A DNA stretch of 64,000 bases, taken from contig JAFZKB010000030.1 in the NCBI GenBank assembly GCA_017551865.1, positions 1 through 64,000 on the forward strand. Direction: 5' to 3'. Under the pieces are notes generated by a model, which was not told the DNA's origin, made no database searches, and was given only the letters and a program-made list of their open reading frames with translations. This document shows positions 31,708 to 40,472 of the stretch, in pieces; the first letter of the stretch is position 1, and every line of letters begins with the position of its first letter. A program made the position numbers and the translations under genes. Source of the DNA: Clostridiales bacterium (lineage in GTDB: Bacteria > Bacillota > Clostridia > Saccharofermentanales > Saccharofermentanaceae).

Positions 31708-32307
31708 ATGAGTATAGTTAAAAGAAGGTATTTTGCGGGCTTTATGGGAAGTCAAACAAGATGGCTGAACAAAATGGCAGATAATGGATACAGACTGGCA
31801 GAGACAGGCAAGCTTAAGTATGTATTCGAAAAGTGCGAGAGCGGAAAATACATATACACCGTCGAATTTGTGGGCGACAGATCTTTGGAAGAAGAAGAAA
31901 AATATAAATCCTTCCTGGAAGATCTGGGATACCGGGTCTTCTACAAAAACATGCATCTGGATTATTCTTTAAATAAGCTGGTCATTCGTCCCTGGGCGGA
32001 TAAAGGTGGAAGGATCTCCACTACCCGCTCGACATATAACAAAGAGCTGCTGATCGTGGAAAAGGAAAACGACGGAAGACCGTTCGAGCTTCATACGGAA
32101 AAAGAGGACCGGATCAAGTATTATCGAGGGATGATCAAACCTTACTACTATGCTTTCGTATTTGCTCTGATCCTGGCGTTTGTATTCTGGCCGGACCGAA
32201 TCAAAACTGCGATCTGCGGGGGCGTGGCGCTGCTGGTCACTATACCTGCCGCCATTATCGGATCTAAGATCCTTAAACTAAAGAAAGAAAAAACAGTTGA
32301 GGAATAA
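31708..32307 (+). CDS. DUF2812 membrane protein
   Basis: About 199 residues from the ATG at 31708 (AGGAGG eleven bases upstream). The N-terminal ~110 residues are the soluble DUF2812 domain (MGSQTRWLNKMADNGYRL, YTVEFVGDRSLEEEEKY, YKNMHLDYSLNKLVIRPW). Two TM helices follow (YYYAFVFALILAFVFW and AICGGVALLVTIPAAIIG), with a basic end. PadR-DUF2812 pairs are common in Clostridia and Bacilli; the function is thought to be envelope-stress or drug related but is not established. Confidence 0.85.
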   Translation: MSIVKRRYFAGFMGSQTRWLNKMADNGYRLAETGKLKYVFEKCESGKYIYTVEFVGDRSLEEEEKYKSFLEDLGYRVFYKNMHLDYSLNKLVIRPWADKGGRISTTRSTYNKELLIVEKENDGRPFELHTEKEDRIKYYRGMIKPYYYAFVFALILAFVFWPDRIKTAICGGVALLVTIPAAIIGSKILKLKKEKTVEE

Positions 32308-32330
32308 AGAAGTTCTCACCTCCTAACCAC

Positions 32331-32363
32331 AAAAAAGGAAGCCATAAAAGGCTTCCTTTTTTT
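32331..32363 (+). terminator. Terminator of the PadR/DUF2812 operon
   Basis: Stem GGAAGCC / GGCTTCC (extended by A-T pairs) with loop ATAAAA, then TTTTTTT. The A-run on the left side lets it act also for the minus-strand lipoprotein gene ending at 32383. Confidence 0.85.
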
Positions 32364-32382
32364 ATCCAACCCCAGTCAAATG

Positions 32383-34806
32383 TCACGTGCCTCTTTCGTT
32401 CAGGACTGTCTGCACTCTGTCCGTAATGATCTTGATCACCGAAGGAAGATCCTTCTGCCCGAGGAAATATGCCGGCATCTCTTCGATCAGGATCATATCG
32501 ATCGATGGATCTGCGGAATCATAATGAGAACAGCTCAATATGATCTTCTCAAATTCCGCCATATCAGCTTTAGTAAAATCGATCCTTCTTACGTCAGGCT
32601 CGGGAAACCCACCAATATATGAAATAAAGTCATTTTCCGCCTTAGGACTATTGGCATATTCCAAAACATAATCTGCAATTTCTCGAAATGCCGTACGATT
32701 TACAGGGATTCCTTCTATATCCGCCATCTTCGACTGCACCTCATCAGAAAGGAGGGTCCTTACAAATTCTGCACAGGCATCAACATCGGGAGCTTGGGAG
32801 GACACAGCGATCGAGCAGATGGATTCGATCTGTGGACCGCGCCCGTCTGTGGATGGGATCCCTAAAACCGCCTTCGCACCTTTAAGTGCATTGATCCCGT
32901 TAAGATAATCTTTCGGGCTTCTATAGGTCGAATAAAGAGCTATGCGGCTGTTGATGTCGCTGGCGGCATTTGCATCTTCCGAGCCGAATTCAGGCGCCTT
33001 CTCCGGAATATTTTTCTTCACATAGTCTGCGAGTTCAGCAAATTCAGGGCCTGAGAAATCCGCCTTTCCATTTACGATGAATTTGTCTCTCATCCCGTTA
33101 AACAGCGTGGTAAAATACAATGCCTGTCCCGAAGTGATCAGATCAAAGCCGCTCAATGTATCATAAAGGAATTCTTCGTACTCTTTGGTCGTAAATCCCT
33201 GACCGGATGCACCTGCATTCTTCGCATCGGTATGTATACCTTTGATTCCGAAAGTAACAGGCACCTGATAGAGCTTCCCGTCTGTCTTCGCCGCCTCAAA
33301 AATATTCGCAAAGTACTTTGCCGGATCAAGATCACTGAAATACTTGCTTAAGTCAACAAGATAGTTCGAATAACTGAGTCTGCCCATGTCACCACTTAGT
33401 AGCAGGATATCCGGACCGGAACCACTTAGGATGTCCATGGCGAGACTGTCGTTAAGCACCAGATTCGCCTGAAGCATATCATTATCAACATCATCCTGAC
33501 TCTCCGTAGGCAAATTGGTCCTTACCGTATCGATCGTATACCGGCCGGTTACTTCAATGAAGTAACTCCTATTTTTCTCATTAAACTCGAGTATCGCTTC
33601 TGCGACCGGATGATTAACATACCCGTTGGCAGCGTATAGTTCAAGCAGCGTTTTCCCTGCATGCGGGTTTTCCTTAGCCTTCGAAAGAACATAAATATCA
33701 AAGCCGGTCTTTGAAACACCTCTTGAGGAGATCATGCCATAACAGCCTCCAAGCAGGATCACTTTTCCGTCATAGCAATCCACCAGTTCCGTATCGTTGA
33801 GAAGTGTGTGATTGATCGAACATGCATCGTAGTTAAAAAACTCTTCGACTCTCTTATTCTTCATGTCGATCTTTGAAATACCGTCAGATGTTGGAAAATA
33901 CGTCTGACAATCTTTATCGATATGTTCTTTATGGATCTCTTTAAAATCGATCCAGTCATACTCCTTGCCATCCGCTTCGACCGCTTTTGCATTTTTCAGA
34001 TCCACTTCAAAATGAACAGGGACATTCGCCGATGTTTGAGTAATCGTAAACAGTATTTTTTCTTCAGACAAGGTCAGAACAACAGCAGAACCGGAAAGAT
34101 TTGTTTTCTCTTTTTTCAATTCCACCTGGCTCTCTTTTCCTTCGGAATCAGTGATTGTAAGAAGGTAATAATCGGCATACGCTTCTAAGTCATGCATATT
34201 TTCAGCCATAACCATGTATTTCCCTATTCCGATTCTTTTCCTGTCATAGGTAAAGTCATCAGAATAGCTCACCGGGCGTTTCTCGAGCACTTCACCTGTC
34301 AGGACATCAGTTTCTATCTCTACATCGGAACTTCCATAATCAAAACTCCAGTTTTGTACTGCCGAAGTGATTCTGCCATTTTCATACGAAACATCAGTAA
34401 TGGTTCCGTCGCCTTCCAGGTAATCCTGCAGATCCACGGTACGGATCTTTTCTCCCGTATTTCTGTCGACTACGGTAGCAAGACAATATTCGTGATCTCT
34501 AACGCTATACTCCGTATCAAAATTCGATTGAAAAAAGTATCCTCTTGTGAACACCACAATATATTTATCATCCGTGCCAACCAGACTATGCTCTCTGAAA
34601 ACGATTTCTTTTCCTTTGGTATCCAAATCAGGCTCAATACTGTAGATCTTTGTGTCAAACCAGGGATCTTCCGAAGTGATCGTCCGATGCGTCTGCCCAC
34701 TATTACCCGTTTTTTCAGATGCTTTCTTTCCGCATGAAGTGAGCGTTAAGAGTATAGTAAATACCAGTGCCATAGATAGCACTTTTTCAAAGCTTGTACG
34801 TCTCAT
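32383..34806 (-). CDS. Large lipoprotein: N-terminal propeller-like region plus solute-binding-protein domain
   Basis: 807 residues, paralogous to the protein at 27243-29579. The lipobox is LLTLTSC. Residues ~45-390 are beta-rich (YFFQSNFDTEYSVRDHEYC, SDGISKIDMKNKRVEEFF). Residues ~420-800 resemble extracellular solute-binding proteins (LSGSGPDILLLSGDMGRL, KYFANIFEAAKTDGKLYQVPV, DACAEFVRTLLSDEVQSKM). No transporter genes are nearby. It is the last gene of a probable four-gene unit: ECF sigma, DUF4179, 507-residue lipoprotein, this protein. Confidence 0.75.
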   Translation of the reverse strand: MRRTSFEKVLSMALVFTILLTLTSCGKKASEKTGNSGQTHRTITSEDPWFDTKIYSIEPDLDTKGKEIVFREHSLVGTDDKYIVVFTRGYFFQSNFDTEYSVRDHEYCLATVVDRNTGEKIRTVDLQDYLEGDGTITDVSYENGRITSAVQNWSFDYGSSDVEIETDVLTGEVLEKRPVSYSDDFTYDRKRIGIGKYMVMAENMHDLEAYADYYLLTITDSEGKESQVELKKEKTNLSGSAVVLTLSEEKILFTITQTSANVPVHFEVDLKNAKAVEADGKEYDWIDFKEIHKEHIDKDCQTYFPTSDGISKIDMKNKRVEEFFNYDACSINHTLLNDTELVDCYDGKVILLGGCYGMISSRGVSKTGFDIYVLSKAKENPHAGKTLLELYAANGYVNHPVAEAILEFNEKNRSYFIEVTGRYTIDTVRTNLPTESQDDVDNDMLQANLVLNDSLAMDILSGSGPDILLLSGDMGRLSYSNYLVDLSKYFSDLDPAKYFANIFEAAKTDGKLYQVPVTFGIKGIHTDAKNAGASGQGFTTKEYEEFLYDTLSGFDLITSGQALYFTTLFNGMRDKFIVNGKADFSGPEFAELADYVKKNIPEKAPEFGSEDANAASDINSRIALYSTYRSPKDYLNGINALKGAKAVLGIPSTDGRGPQIESICSIAVSSQAPDVDACAEFVRTLLSDEVQSKMADIEGIPVNRTAFREIADYVLEYANSPKAENDFISYIGGFPEPDVRRIDFTKADMAEFEKIILSCSHYDSADPSIDMILIEEMPAYFLGQKDLPSVIKIITDRVQTVLNERGT

Positions 34807-34861
34807 ATTCTTCTTTCCTTATGTGTTTATAGGATTTTCCGGAATCAGTTACGTTCACGTA

Positions 34862-36385
34862 TCATTTACTATACGTCTCCCATTGTTCTTTCGCCGTACG
34901 TAAGTATTCCTCCATACCGTCCTCTGCCAGGATTTTAGAATATTTTTCTAAAGCTTCATCCAAAGAAAGAGTATTCAGACTGGCCAGAAAATCATTAATG
35001 TCATCAGGGATCTTACTATTAGCCGGCAGATCCGCTGCAAATCCGAGGAACGGCGATAGTACTGCATTTTTAATGGAAGCTAAGTAAGCTTCTTTTTCAC
35101 TATCCCTTAACCCTTCTTCCTCACCTTCGGCCATAACAGGATAAGTATTTAAATATGTCCCAAGACAAACCCGTTTAAAGAAAACATCAGTATAATCCGA
35201 TCCGTCCAAATTGACCACACAGCCGTCAACGAGCTTATAATCTACATCCTGCTTTCCATAAATAAGCAGATTGGCATATTTCCCTTCGTTATAAAGAATT
35301 CCGAGAAAATCCATCACAGCATTGACATCTTCTGTCTTACTTGAAATAGCGATGGAGCCATTCAGATTCGTCTTTAGCACTGGATCCAATTCCTTGATTC
35401 GGAAGTTCTCTTTTTCAAGAGTTTTTCGGGGTTCACCAGCAGAAAGCACCACGAGGAATTTCCCTTCTTCCAGATCTTTTTCAGATACCGGATAGGTGCT
35501 ATTACACTGATAGGATACATTCTTCCAAAGGAAACCTTCACTTTTCATCTGTTCGAGTAATCTCAGATATCCGATAAGCTTTTCCGACTCCAGTGGATTC
35601 TTTATTTCCCTGGTGTCATACTCATAAAGCAATCCGTCCTTGATCTCACAGCCGATCATCAGATCAAAGTCATAATCGGTGAGAAAATACTGAAAGGGAT
35701 TTACACTTTCCTCTTTCCACTCGGCATTTTTGATGATCTCATAAATACCTTCAAGACTTCCGTCCCAGTTATCGATCACTTCATCAGATATGTAGTCTCT
35801 GTTAAATGCAGCATAAATACCAGTCATACGCTTACAGTGAGGAGTAAACGGCAGGCTATAGAAATGTCCTTTACACTTTACACGTGACCAAATTGTTTCC
35901 GGGAAAGCTTCGTAAACCTTTTTCCCGTTACCAGATGAAAGTATATCATCAAGCTGAAGTATCAATCCTTTATCGATATAATTGAACATATTCCCGCCGG
36001 CTTCATCCAGGCCCAAAAATGCCACATCTACATTTCCGTCTTTCAATTCTTTTTCAAGAAGAGATCCATATTCGCCATACTGCAGAGATTTCACCTCCAG
36101 CTGATAGTTATACCCGTCTTTTAATAGTTCTTCATTAAATTCCAGTAAATGAAGATCTTCTGCATGACACAGCGTAGGAACGGCGAAGGTGATCGTCTTA
36201 ACATTCGGATCTACCGTAGTTTGACCGCTCTGCTCAGAGGATCCGGCCGCTACTGCATCTGATCCAGAAAGAGCCGTATTCTCTATCGTAGGGTCAGAAG
36301 ATGGCTCCGATTTCTTTGATCTGCTGCAGGACGTCATCCCCAAAAGGGCGCAAGCAACTAATAAAAAGCTTACAAATCTTTTCAT
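34862..36385 (-). CDS. Solute-binding-protein-like lipoprotein
   Basis: 507 residues. The signal peptide ends at LLGMTSC, followed by a Ser-rich linker. The mature part has the periplasmic-binding-protein layout: KTITFAVPTLCHAEDLHLLEF, LKDGNVDVAFLGLDEAGGNM, FYSLPFTPHCKRMTGIYAAF, and a late NAVMDFLGILYNEGKYANLL. It lacks the N-terminal propeller-like region of its two neighbours. It follows the DUF4179 gene by 35 bp, so it is likely under the same ECF sigma factor. Ligand unknown. Confidence 0.7.
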   Translation of the reverse strand: MKRFVSFLLVACALLGMTSCSRSKKSEPSSDPTIENTALSGSDAVAAGSSEQSGQTTVDPNVKTITFAVPTLCHAEDLHLLEFNEELLKDGYNYQLEVKSLQYGEYGSLLEKELKDGNVDVAFLGLDEAGGNMFNYIDKGLILQLDDILSSGNGKKVYEAFPETIWSRVKCKGHFYSLPFTPHCKRMTGIYAAFNRDYISDEVIDNWDGSLEGIYEIIKNAEWKEESVNPFQYFLTDYDFDLMIGCEIKDGLLYEYDTREIKNPLESEKLIGYLRLLEQMKSEGFLWKNVSYQCNSTYPVSEKDLEEGKFLVVLSAGEPRKTLEKENFRIKELDPVLKTNLNGSIAISSKTEDVNAVMDFLGILYNEGKYANLLIYGKQDVDYKLVDGCVVNLDGSDYTDVFFKRVCLGTYLNTYPVMAEGEEEGLRDSEKEAYLASIKNAVLSPFLGFAADLPANSKIPDDINDFLASLNTLSLDEALEKYSKILAEDGMEEYLRTAKEQWETYSK

Positions 36386-36420
36386 AAAAACACCTCTTTA
36401 TCTAATTTTTTTCAGTAGTT

Positions 36421-37380
36421 TTATTCTGCCAAGTAAGGCACTCCATTGATCTCTACACCGCTAATGTTATCCACATTAAAAGCAGTGCCGATATTCATTC
36501 TGAAATAACCCGTTCCAAATTCGCCTGACACACTTATGTTTACATCATCCAGATCCGTTTCTACCCGGCCGTCCATTTGATGCGTAAAGATATTCACACG
36601 TTCACCATCTGTCGATATGTATACAAGGCTGGATATGGATTCCGGCTGACCGTTCTTCGGATCATCAGAGGTCTCATCGTAAACGCTCAACCCATAGGGG
36701 GAAAGTGTGATCTCCTTTCCGTCCGGCGAACGAAGCACTTTGGTAGGAACATTCGGCTCAGAAAGAACATCAAAGCAGATCCCCTCGTAATATGTGTAGT
36801 CTTCCTCTACTTCAGCCCCGTAATAACAGTGGTACTTACCAGTTGGAACATCTTCAAAGAACTCGAACCTTGCCGGATGAGAAGTAACCGGAATGACGAA
36901 GCGCCATGTAACCTCTTCATCACTGATAAGATCCGGGGTAGAGTCTCCTGAAAAGCCGATACGGTCACCGGTAACGGTGTCCACACATCGTTCGACTATA
37001 TTTTCCAGATGTTTTTTTGCTTCATCTGTCAGCGCCGTCACTGTCCAGACTCCCTCTGTGAAATTACCGTCACAGATCTGAACATCTACGGTCAGTCGGA
37101 AAAAGTCGTTTTCTACTGTAAATTCACCGTCGGCCAGATTATCCTCGATCATCTTTACGCCTTCTCCGCCGTATAAGATGCTTACCTTATCATGGTGTAT
37201 AAGTTTCTTTGCTGCATATACACCGATGGGGACCATTAAAGCGACAGCGGCAGCTACCAAAAGCCCGGTGCTGATCCTTTTGCGGATGCTTACGACACGG
37301 CTCGCGGTATAATTCTGGTATTCGTTGACAAATCGTTCGTCAATGTTACCGGTGATCTTTAAATATTCACGTTCGTTCAT
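36421..37380 (-). CDS. DUF4179-type putative anti-sigma factor
   Basis: 319 residues. A ~40-residue cytoplasmic N-terminus (DERFVNEYQNYTASRVVSIRKR) precedes one TM helix (STGLLVAAAVALMVPIGVYAA). The large outer domain contains the DUF4179-like beta sandwich (FRLTVDVQICDGNFTEGVW, SSLVYISTDGERVNIFTHQM). The gene overlaps the ECF sigma gene by four bases (ATGA), the normal arrangement for a sigma and its membrane anti-sigma factor. Confidence 0.8.
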   Translation of the reverse strand: MNEREYLKITGNIDERFVNEYQNYTASRVVSIRKRISTGLLVAAAVALMVPIGVYAAKKLIHHDKVSILYGGEGVKMIEDNLADGEFTVENDFFRLTVDVQICDGNFTEGVWTVTALTDEAKKHLENIVERCVDTVTGDRIGFSGDSTPDLISDEEVTWRFVIPVTSHPARFEFFEDVPTGKYHCYYGAEVEEDYTYYEGICFDVLSEPNVPTKVLRSPDGKEITLSPYGLSVYDETSDDPKNGQPESISSLVYISTDGERVNIFTHQMDGRVETDLDDVNISVSGEFGTGYFRMNIGTAFNVDNISGVEINGVPYLAE

Positions 37381-37940
37381 AGCACCCCATCCTTTCCATC
37401 AATATACTTTCTTAATCCTTCCCTCATCCGGTGAAGCATCGTCTTGACTTTACTTTGAGAAAAACCCGTCTTTTTTGAAATACTCTCGATCGATTCATTG
37501 AACCAGTACCGTCCGACGAATACGGCGCGTTTATCCGACGTCAGCGTAGAAAGATATTCATTGATATATTCACCGAGTTCTTCACTTCTTTCGTCGGAGA
37601 TGCTGCTCTGGTCAGGAATACATTCATTCATTTCCGCCGTCAGTTCCACGATCTGCGCGGAACGCTTCTGCGCAGTATTTTTCTTAATGACATCCATCGC
37701 CGCATTACGGCAGAGTGCCGCAAGATAAGCAAACAGATTATTGGGACGATTCGGCGGTATGGAGTTCCACGCACGTACATAGGTGTCGTTTACACATTCC
37801 TCCGCATCTCTTCTGTCAGAAAGAAATCTAAGGGAAAAACGCAGCAGTTTTTCATTATAGTATTTCATTGTTTCACTGATCGCATCTTCATCTCTTGCCA
37901 GATAAAGATCGACAATGACGGAATCAGCCATTTTCTTCAT
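37377..37940 (-). CDS. ECF-type RNA polymerase sigma factor
   Basis: About 187 residues. Region 2 is visible at LRFSLRFLSDRRDAEECVNDTYVRAWNSIPP with the variant NLFAYLAALCRNAAMDVIKK. Region 4 is at EYLSTLTSDKRAVFVGRYWFNESIESISKKTGFSQSKVK (helix-turn-helix). It directs RNA polymerase to promoters of an envelope- or signal-responsive regulon. The start may be ATG 37940 or 37931. A candidate ECF promoter lies just upstream at 37968-37993. Confidence 0.9.
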   Translation of the reverse strand: MKKMADSVIVDLYLARDEDAISETMKYYNEKLLRFSLRFLSDRRDAEECVNDTYVRAWNSIPPNRPNNLFAYLAALCRNAAMDVIKKNTAQKRSAQIVELTAEMNECIPDQSSISDERSEELGEYINEYLSTLTSDKRAVFVGRYWFNESIESISKKTGFSQSKVKTMLHRMREGLRKYIDGKDGVL

Positions 37941-37967
37941 CACATCCCAGTCTCTCTTTCCCTAAAA

Positions 37968-37993
37968 GTAGAAATCCGCACCGAAAAGGTTAC
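37968..37993 (-). promoter_or_regulatory. Candidate ECF-type promoter (GTAACC-15-TCTAC)
   Basis: The minus strand has GTGTAACC at -35 (AAC core) and TCTAC at -10 with a 15 bp spacer, about 28 bases before the sigma gene. The AAC-containing -35 is typical for ECF sigma factors, so autoregulation is likely (inference). Confidence 0.4.
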
Positions 37994-38011
37994 ACTTTTC
38001 ACGAAAATAAT

Positions 38012-38140
38012 CTATCGTTTCTGTACGATCTGTCGGGCGCGGTTATCGATCGACTTTTTCTCACAGGAAACAGAGCTGAACAAAAGTGAAAAACATAGAG
38101 AAACATCGAAGAATCGAAATGCAGAAACCAACCGTTTCAT
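38012..38140 (-). CDS. Small lipoprotein-like peptide, 42 aa
   Basis: A 42-codon frame between the divergent sigma operon and the LRR gene. It has a basic start (MKRLVSAFRF), a hydrophobic segment and a lipobox-like LFSSVSC, then 16 polar residues (EKKSIDNRARQIVQKR). GGGGGTG lies eight bases before the ATG. It is the same length as the lipoprotein-like frame at 353-481, and the two share only the signal-peptide layout. It may be a real small lipoprotein of the sigma locus or a truncated gene. Confidence 0.35.
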   Translation of the reverse strand: MKRLVSAFRFFDVSLCFSLLFSSVSCEKKSIDNRARQIVQKR

Positions 38141-38224
38141 GAAATGACACCCCCTGACCTTAAAGCAAAAAGCTTTCCATTTAACCACCTGGATTCATTC
38201 TAGCAGACGGGTTCTTCCCTATTG

Positions 38225-38238
38225 TGACGCATGCGTCA
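38225..38238. promoter_or_regulatory. Perfect 14 bp palindrome TGACGCATGCGTCA
   Basis: A perfect palindrome in the ~200 bp between the minus-strand small lipoprotein frame and the plus-strand LRR gene. It is a plausible binding site for a dimeric regulator. No similar site was noticed elsewhere in the window. Confidence 0.4.
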
Positions 38239-38335
38239 TATTAGTGTTAGATATTTCTACAGTTTCTTTGTTTCTGCACATAAAAATCAATGATACTATA
38301 TATTTGTGAAAGAAGTTTTAGGGAGGAATTGGTTT

Positions 38336-40471
38336 ATGAAAAAAAGTGTGTGTGCAGGTATTTTATCAACCGTTATTCTTATCACCTTATCCGGGATCTT
38401 TCTTTTCCCGAAGGAAAAGGTTCGTGCGGAAGTCCAAACAAAGACAGATGATACGTATGTCGAGGTGAATGAATCGAATTTTCCAAATGAAGTCTTCCGG
38501 GACTGGGTAAGAAAAAAAGCGGATAGCAATCATGATGACCGCCTTTCCTCTTATGAGATCTCAAGAGTTACATCACTTTATCTTTCTGATGAGAAACTCA
38601 CTTCTTTGAAAGGAATCGAATTCTTTACTTCTCTAAAGACCATATCCTGCAGATATTCGAGTCTCACTTCACTCGATATCAGTGCACTTACGGAGTTGAA
38701 AACGATTGATCTTCTGCAGAACAAGCTGACCACACTGGATACAAGCAATAATACCAAATTGGAGGATCTTTCCGTAAGCTTCAATGATGTCACCTCTTTA
38801 GACCTGACCTATAACACCGCTTTGATCAAACTCGATTGCAGCGTCAATCATCTGACCTCTCTCGAAGTTTCCAACTGCACAAACTTAAAAGAAATCTGGT
38901 GCACCAACAACCGCATTTCCAATTTGGATCTAACGAACAACCCAAATATCGAAGTCTTACACGTATATGCCAACAAACTGTCAAAAATAGAAGTAGGGCA
39001 TCTTGCAAATCTGAGCGTCCTGGATGTAGCGAGCAACAATATGTCCGAACTCGTTATAAGCAAAAACACGAATCTGCAGACCTTGTACTGTGATAAGAAT
39101 CAGTTTTCTTCTTTGGACCTGACAAAGAACACCAATCTAAAAAATCTGGAATGTGCGTCGAACCAGCTTACTTCTCTGGACCTGACAAAGAACACCAATC
39201 TAAAAAAACTGGTTTGTGCGTCGAACCAGCTTTCTTCCATTGATTTATCGAAGAATACCGAATTACTGTATCTGGATTGCCACTCCAATCCCCTGAAGGA
39301 GTTGAATCTTTCCGAATGTACGAAACTGACAGATCTTGAATGTTATGATAATGGTCTTTCGACGCTGGATCTCAAGAATAATCTTGCTCTTGGAAGGATG
39401 GATTGCAGTTATAACCAGCTTCAATCCCTTGATCTGTCGTCTAACACTTCTCTTCTGGTTTTAGACTGTAGCAGCAATCCATTCAAAACACTCGATATGT
39501 CCTCCGTTCCTTCACTTCAAGCACTGATATGCAAGTCGTGCAATATGGAACAACTGGTAGTAACAAATAACAAGGAGCTTTTATTCCTGGATTGTTCCAA
39601 GAATAATCTTTCCGATCTGGATATCACCAAAAACGAAAAACTTACCTATCTGATCTGTTCTTCTAACAAGATAACAAAGCTGGATCTTAGAAACAGCTTC
39701 GAGATCGGCCGGATAGAGTGCAAGGGTAATAAATTCACTGAACTGAATATCATGAACTGCCCGAATATTCTTAAAGCACTCACTTCAGGAGAAGTCCAAA
39801 ACTTCACTGTAAGCATAAAAATTCCCTCAGCCTCCAAACTCAGTTACTGGTCAAAGGAAATGGGGATAGACTATGATAAACAATCTGTTACTCTCATCCA
39901 TTTGCCGGAGCCGCCGGCACCGATGAGCGGTCTTTATGCCGAAGCATCCGGAAAAGGAAAGGTCAAGCTCACCTGGAGTGCTTCCGAAGGAGCCGAAGGA
40001 TATCTGATCTACGCACAGAAGAATAAGAAGTACGCTTACGTCGGCATGACCACAAAGGGTACGACCTTTACGGATACCAAAGCACTTTCCGACGATTACA
40101 ACTATTACTGGGTATTTCCTTATAGCACCAATGCGATCGGTCAGATGAACCCCGGAAAATGCCAGAAGTATGTATACGCCAAAGGTGTTTGCGTAGCGCC
40201 TTCCGGGTTGAAAGCCTCATCCGTAAAAGGCGGAGTAAAACTTACATGGAATGCGGTAGCGGATGCAGAAGGTTATCTGGTGTACGGCATCGTGGATGGA
40301 AGACCTTACGGCTATGTCGGTATGACCACAAAAGGTACGACCTTTACGGACAAGACCGCTTCCGCCACGAATTATAACTACTACTGGGTCTGCGCATACT
40401 TCAAGAATCAGGACGGGAAAGTGATCCCGGGTCTTTTCCCGAAGTATACATACGGAAGAGCACTGAAATGA
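38336..40471 (+). CDS. Secreted leucine-rich repeat protein with two C-terminal Fn3-like domains
   Basis: 711 residues from the ATG at 38336 (GGGAGGAATTGGTTT upstream). After a signal peptide (KKSVCAGILSTVILITLSG) come a short cap (FPNEVFRDWVRKKADSNHDD) and about 18-20 LRR units of ~21 residues with consensus L-x-x-L-x-C-x-x-N-x-L-x-x-L-D-L-x-x-N-T, residues ~80-500. Two Fn3-like domains of ~90 residues end the protein (VKLTWSASEGAEGYLIYAQ and VKLTWNAVADAEGYLVYGI). No sortase or anchor motif is visible, so it is probably secreted or loosely bound. It resembles internalin-like adhesins of Firmicutes. It converges on the GT8-PlsC gene. Confidence 0.85.
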   Translation: MKKSVCAGILSTVILITLSGIFLFPKEKVRAEVQTKTDDTYVEVNESNFPNEVFRDWVRKKADSNHDDRLSSYEISRVTSLYLSDEKLTSLKGIEFFTSLKTISCRYSSLTSLDISALTELKTIDLLQNKLTTLDTSNNTKLEDLSVSFNDVTSLDLTYNTALIKLDCSVNHLTSLEVSNCTNLKEIWCTNNRISNLDLTNNPNIEVLHVYANKLSKIEVGHLANLSVLDVASNNMSELVISKNTNLQTLYCDKNQFSSLDLTKNTNLKNLECASNQLTSLDLTKNTNLKKLVCASNQLSSIDLSKNTELLYLDCHSNPLKELNLSECTKLTDLECYDNGLSTLDLKNNLALGRMDCSYNQLQSLDLSSNTSLLVLDCSSNPFKTLDMSSVPSLQALICKSCNMEQLVVTNNKELLFLDCSKNNLSDLDITKNEKLTYLICSSNKITKLDLRNSFEIGRIECKGNKFTELNIMNCPNILKALTSGEVQNFTVSIKIPSASKLSYWSKEMGIDYDKQSVTLIHLPEPPAPMSGLYAEASGKGKVKLTWSASEGAEGYLIYAQKNKKYAYVGMTTKGTTFTDTKALSDDYNYYWVFPYSTNAIGQMNPGKCQKYVYAKGVCVAPSGLKASSVKGGVKLTWNAVADAEGYLVYGIVDGRPYGYVGMTTKGTTFTDKTASATNYNYYWVCAYFKNQDGKVIPGLFPKYTYGRALK
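39108..39233 (+). repeat. Near-identical tandem 63 bp LRR units
   Basis: Two consecutive 63 bp units (39108-39170 and 39171-39233) differ at only a few positions, while the other LRR units are much more diverged. They encode LDLTKNTNLKxLxCASNQL twice, so one repeat was duplicated recently. Confidence 0.85.
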
Positions 40472-40472
40472 T

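Noticed and set aside
38500-39850. CRISPR-like or minisatellite repeat in the LRR gene region
   Set aside because: The ~63 bp periodicity is coding LRR units with conserved residues and no unique spacers.
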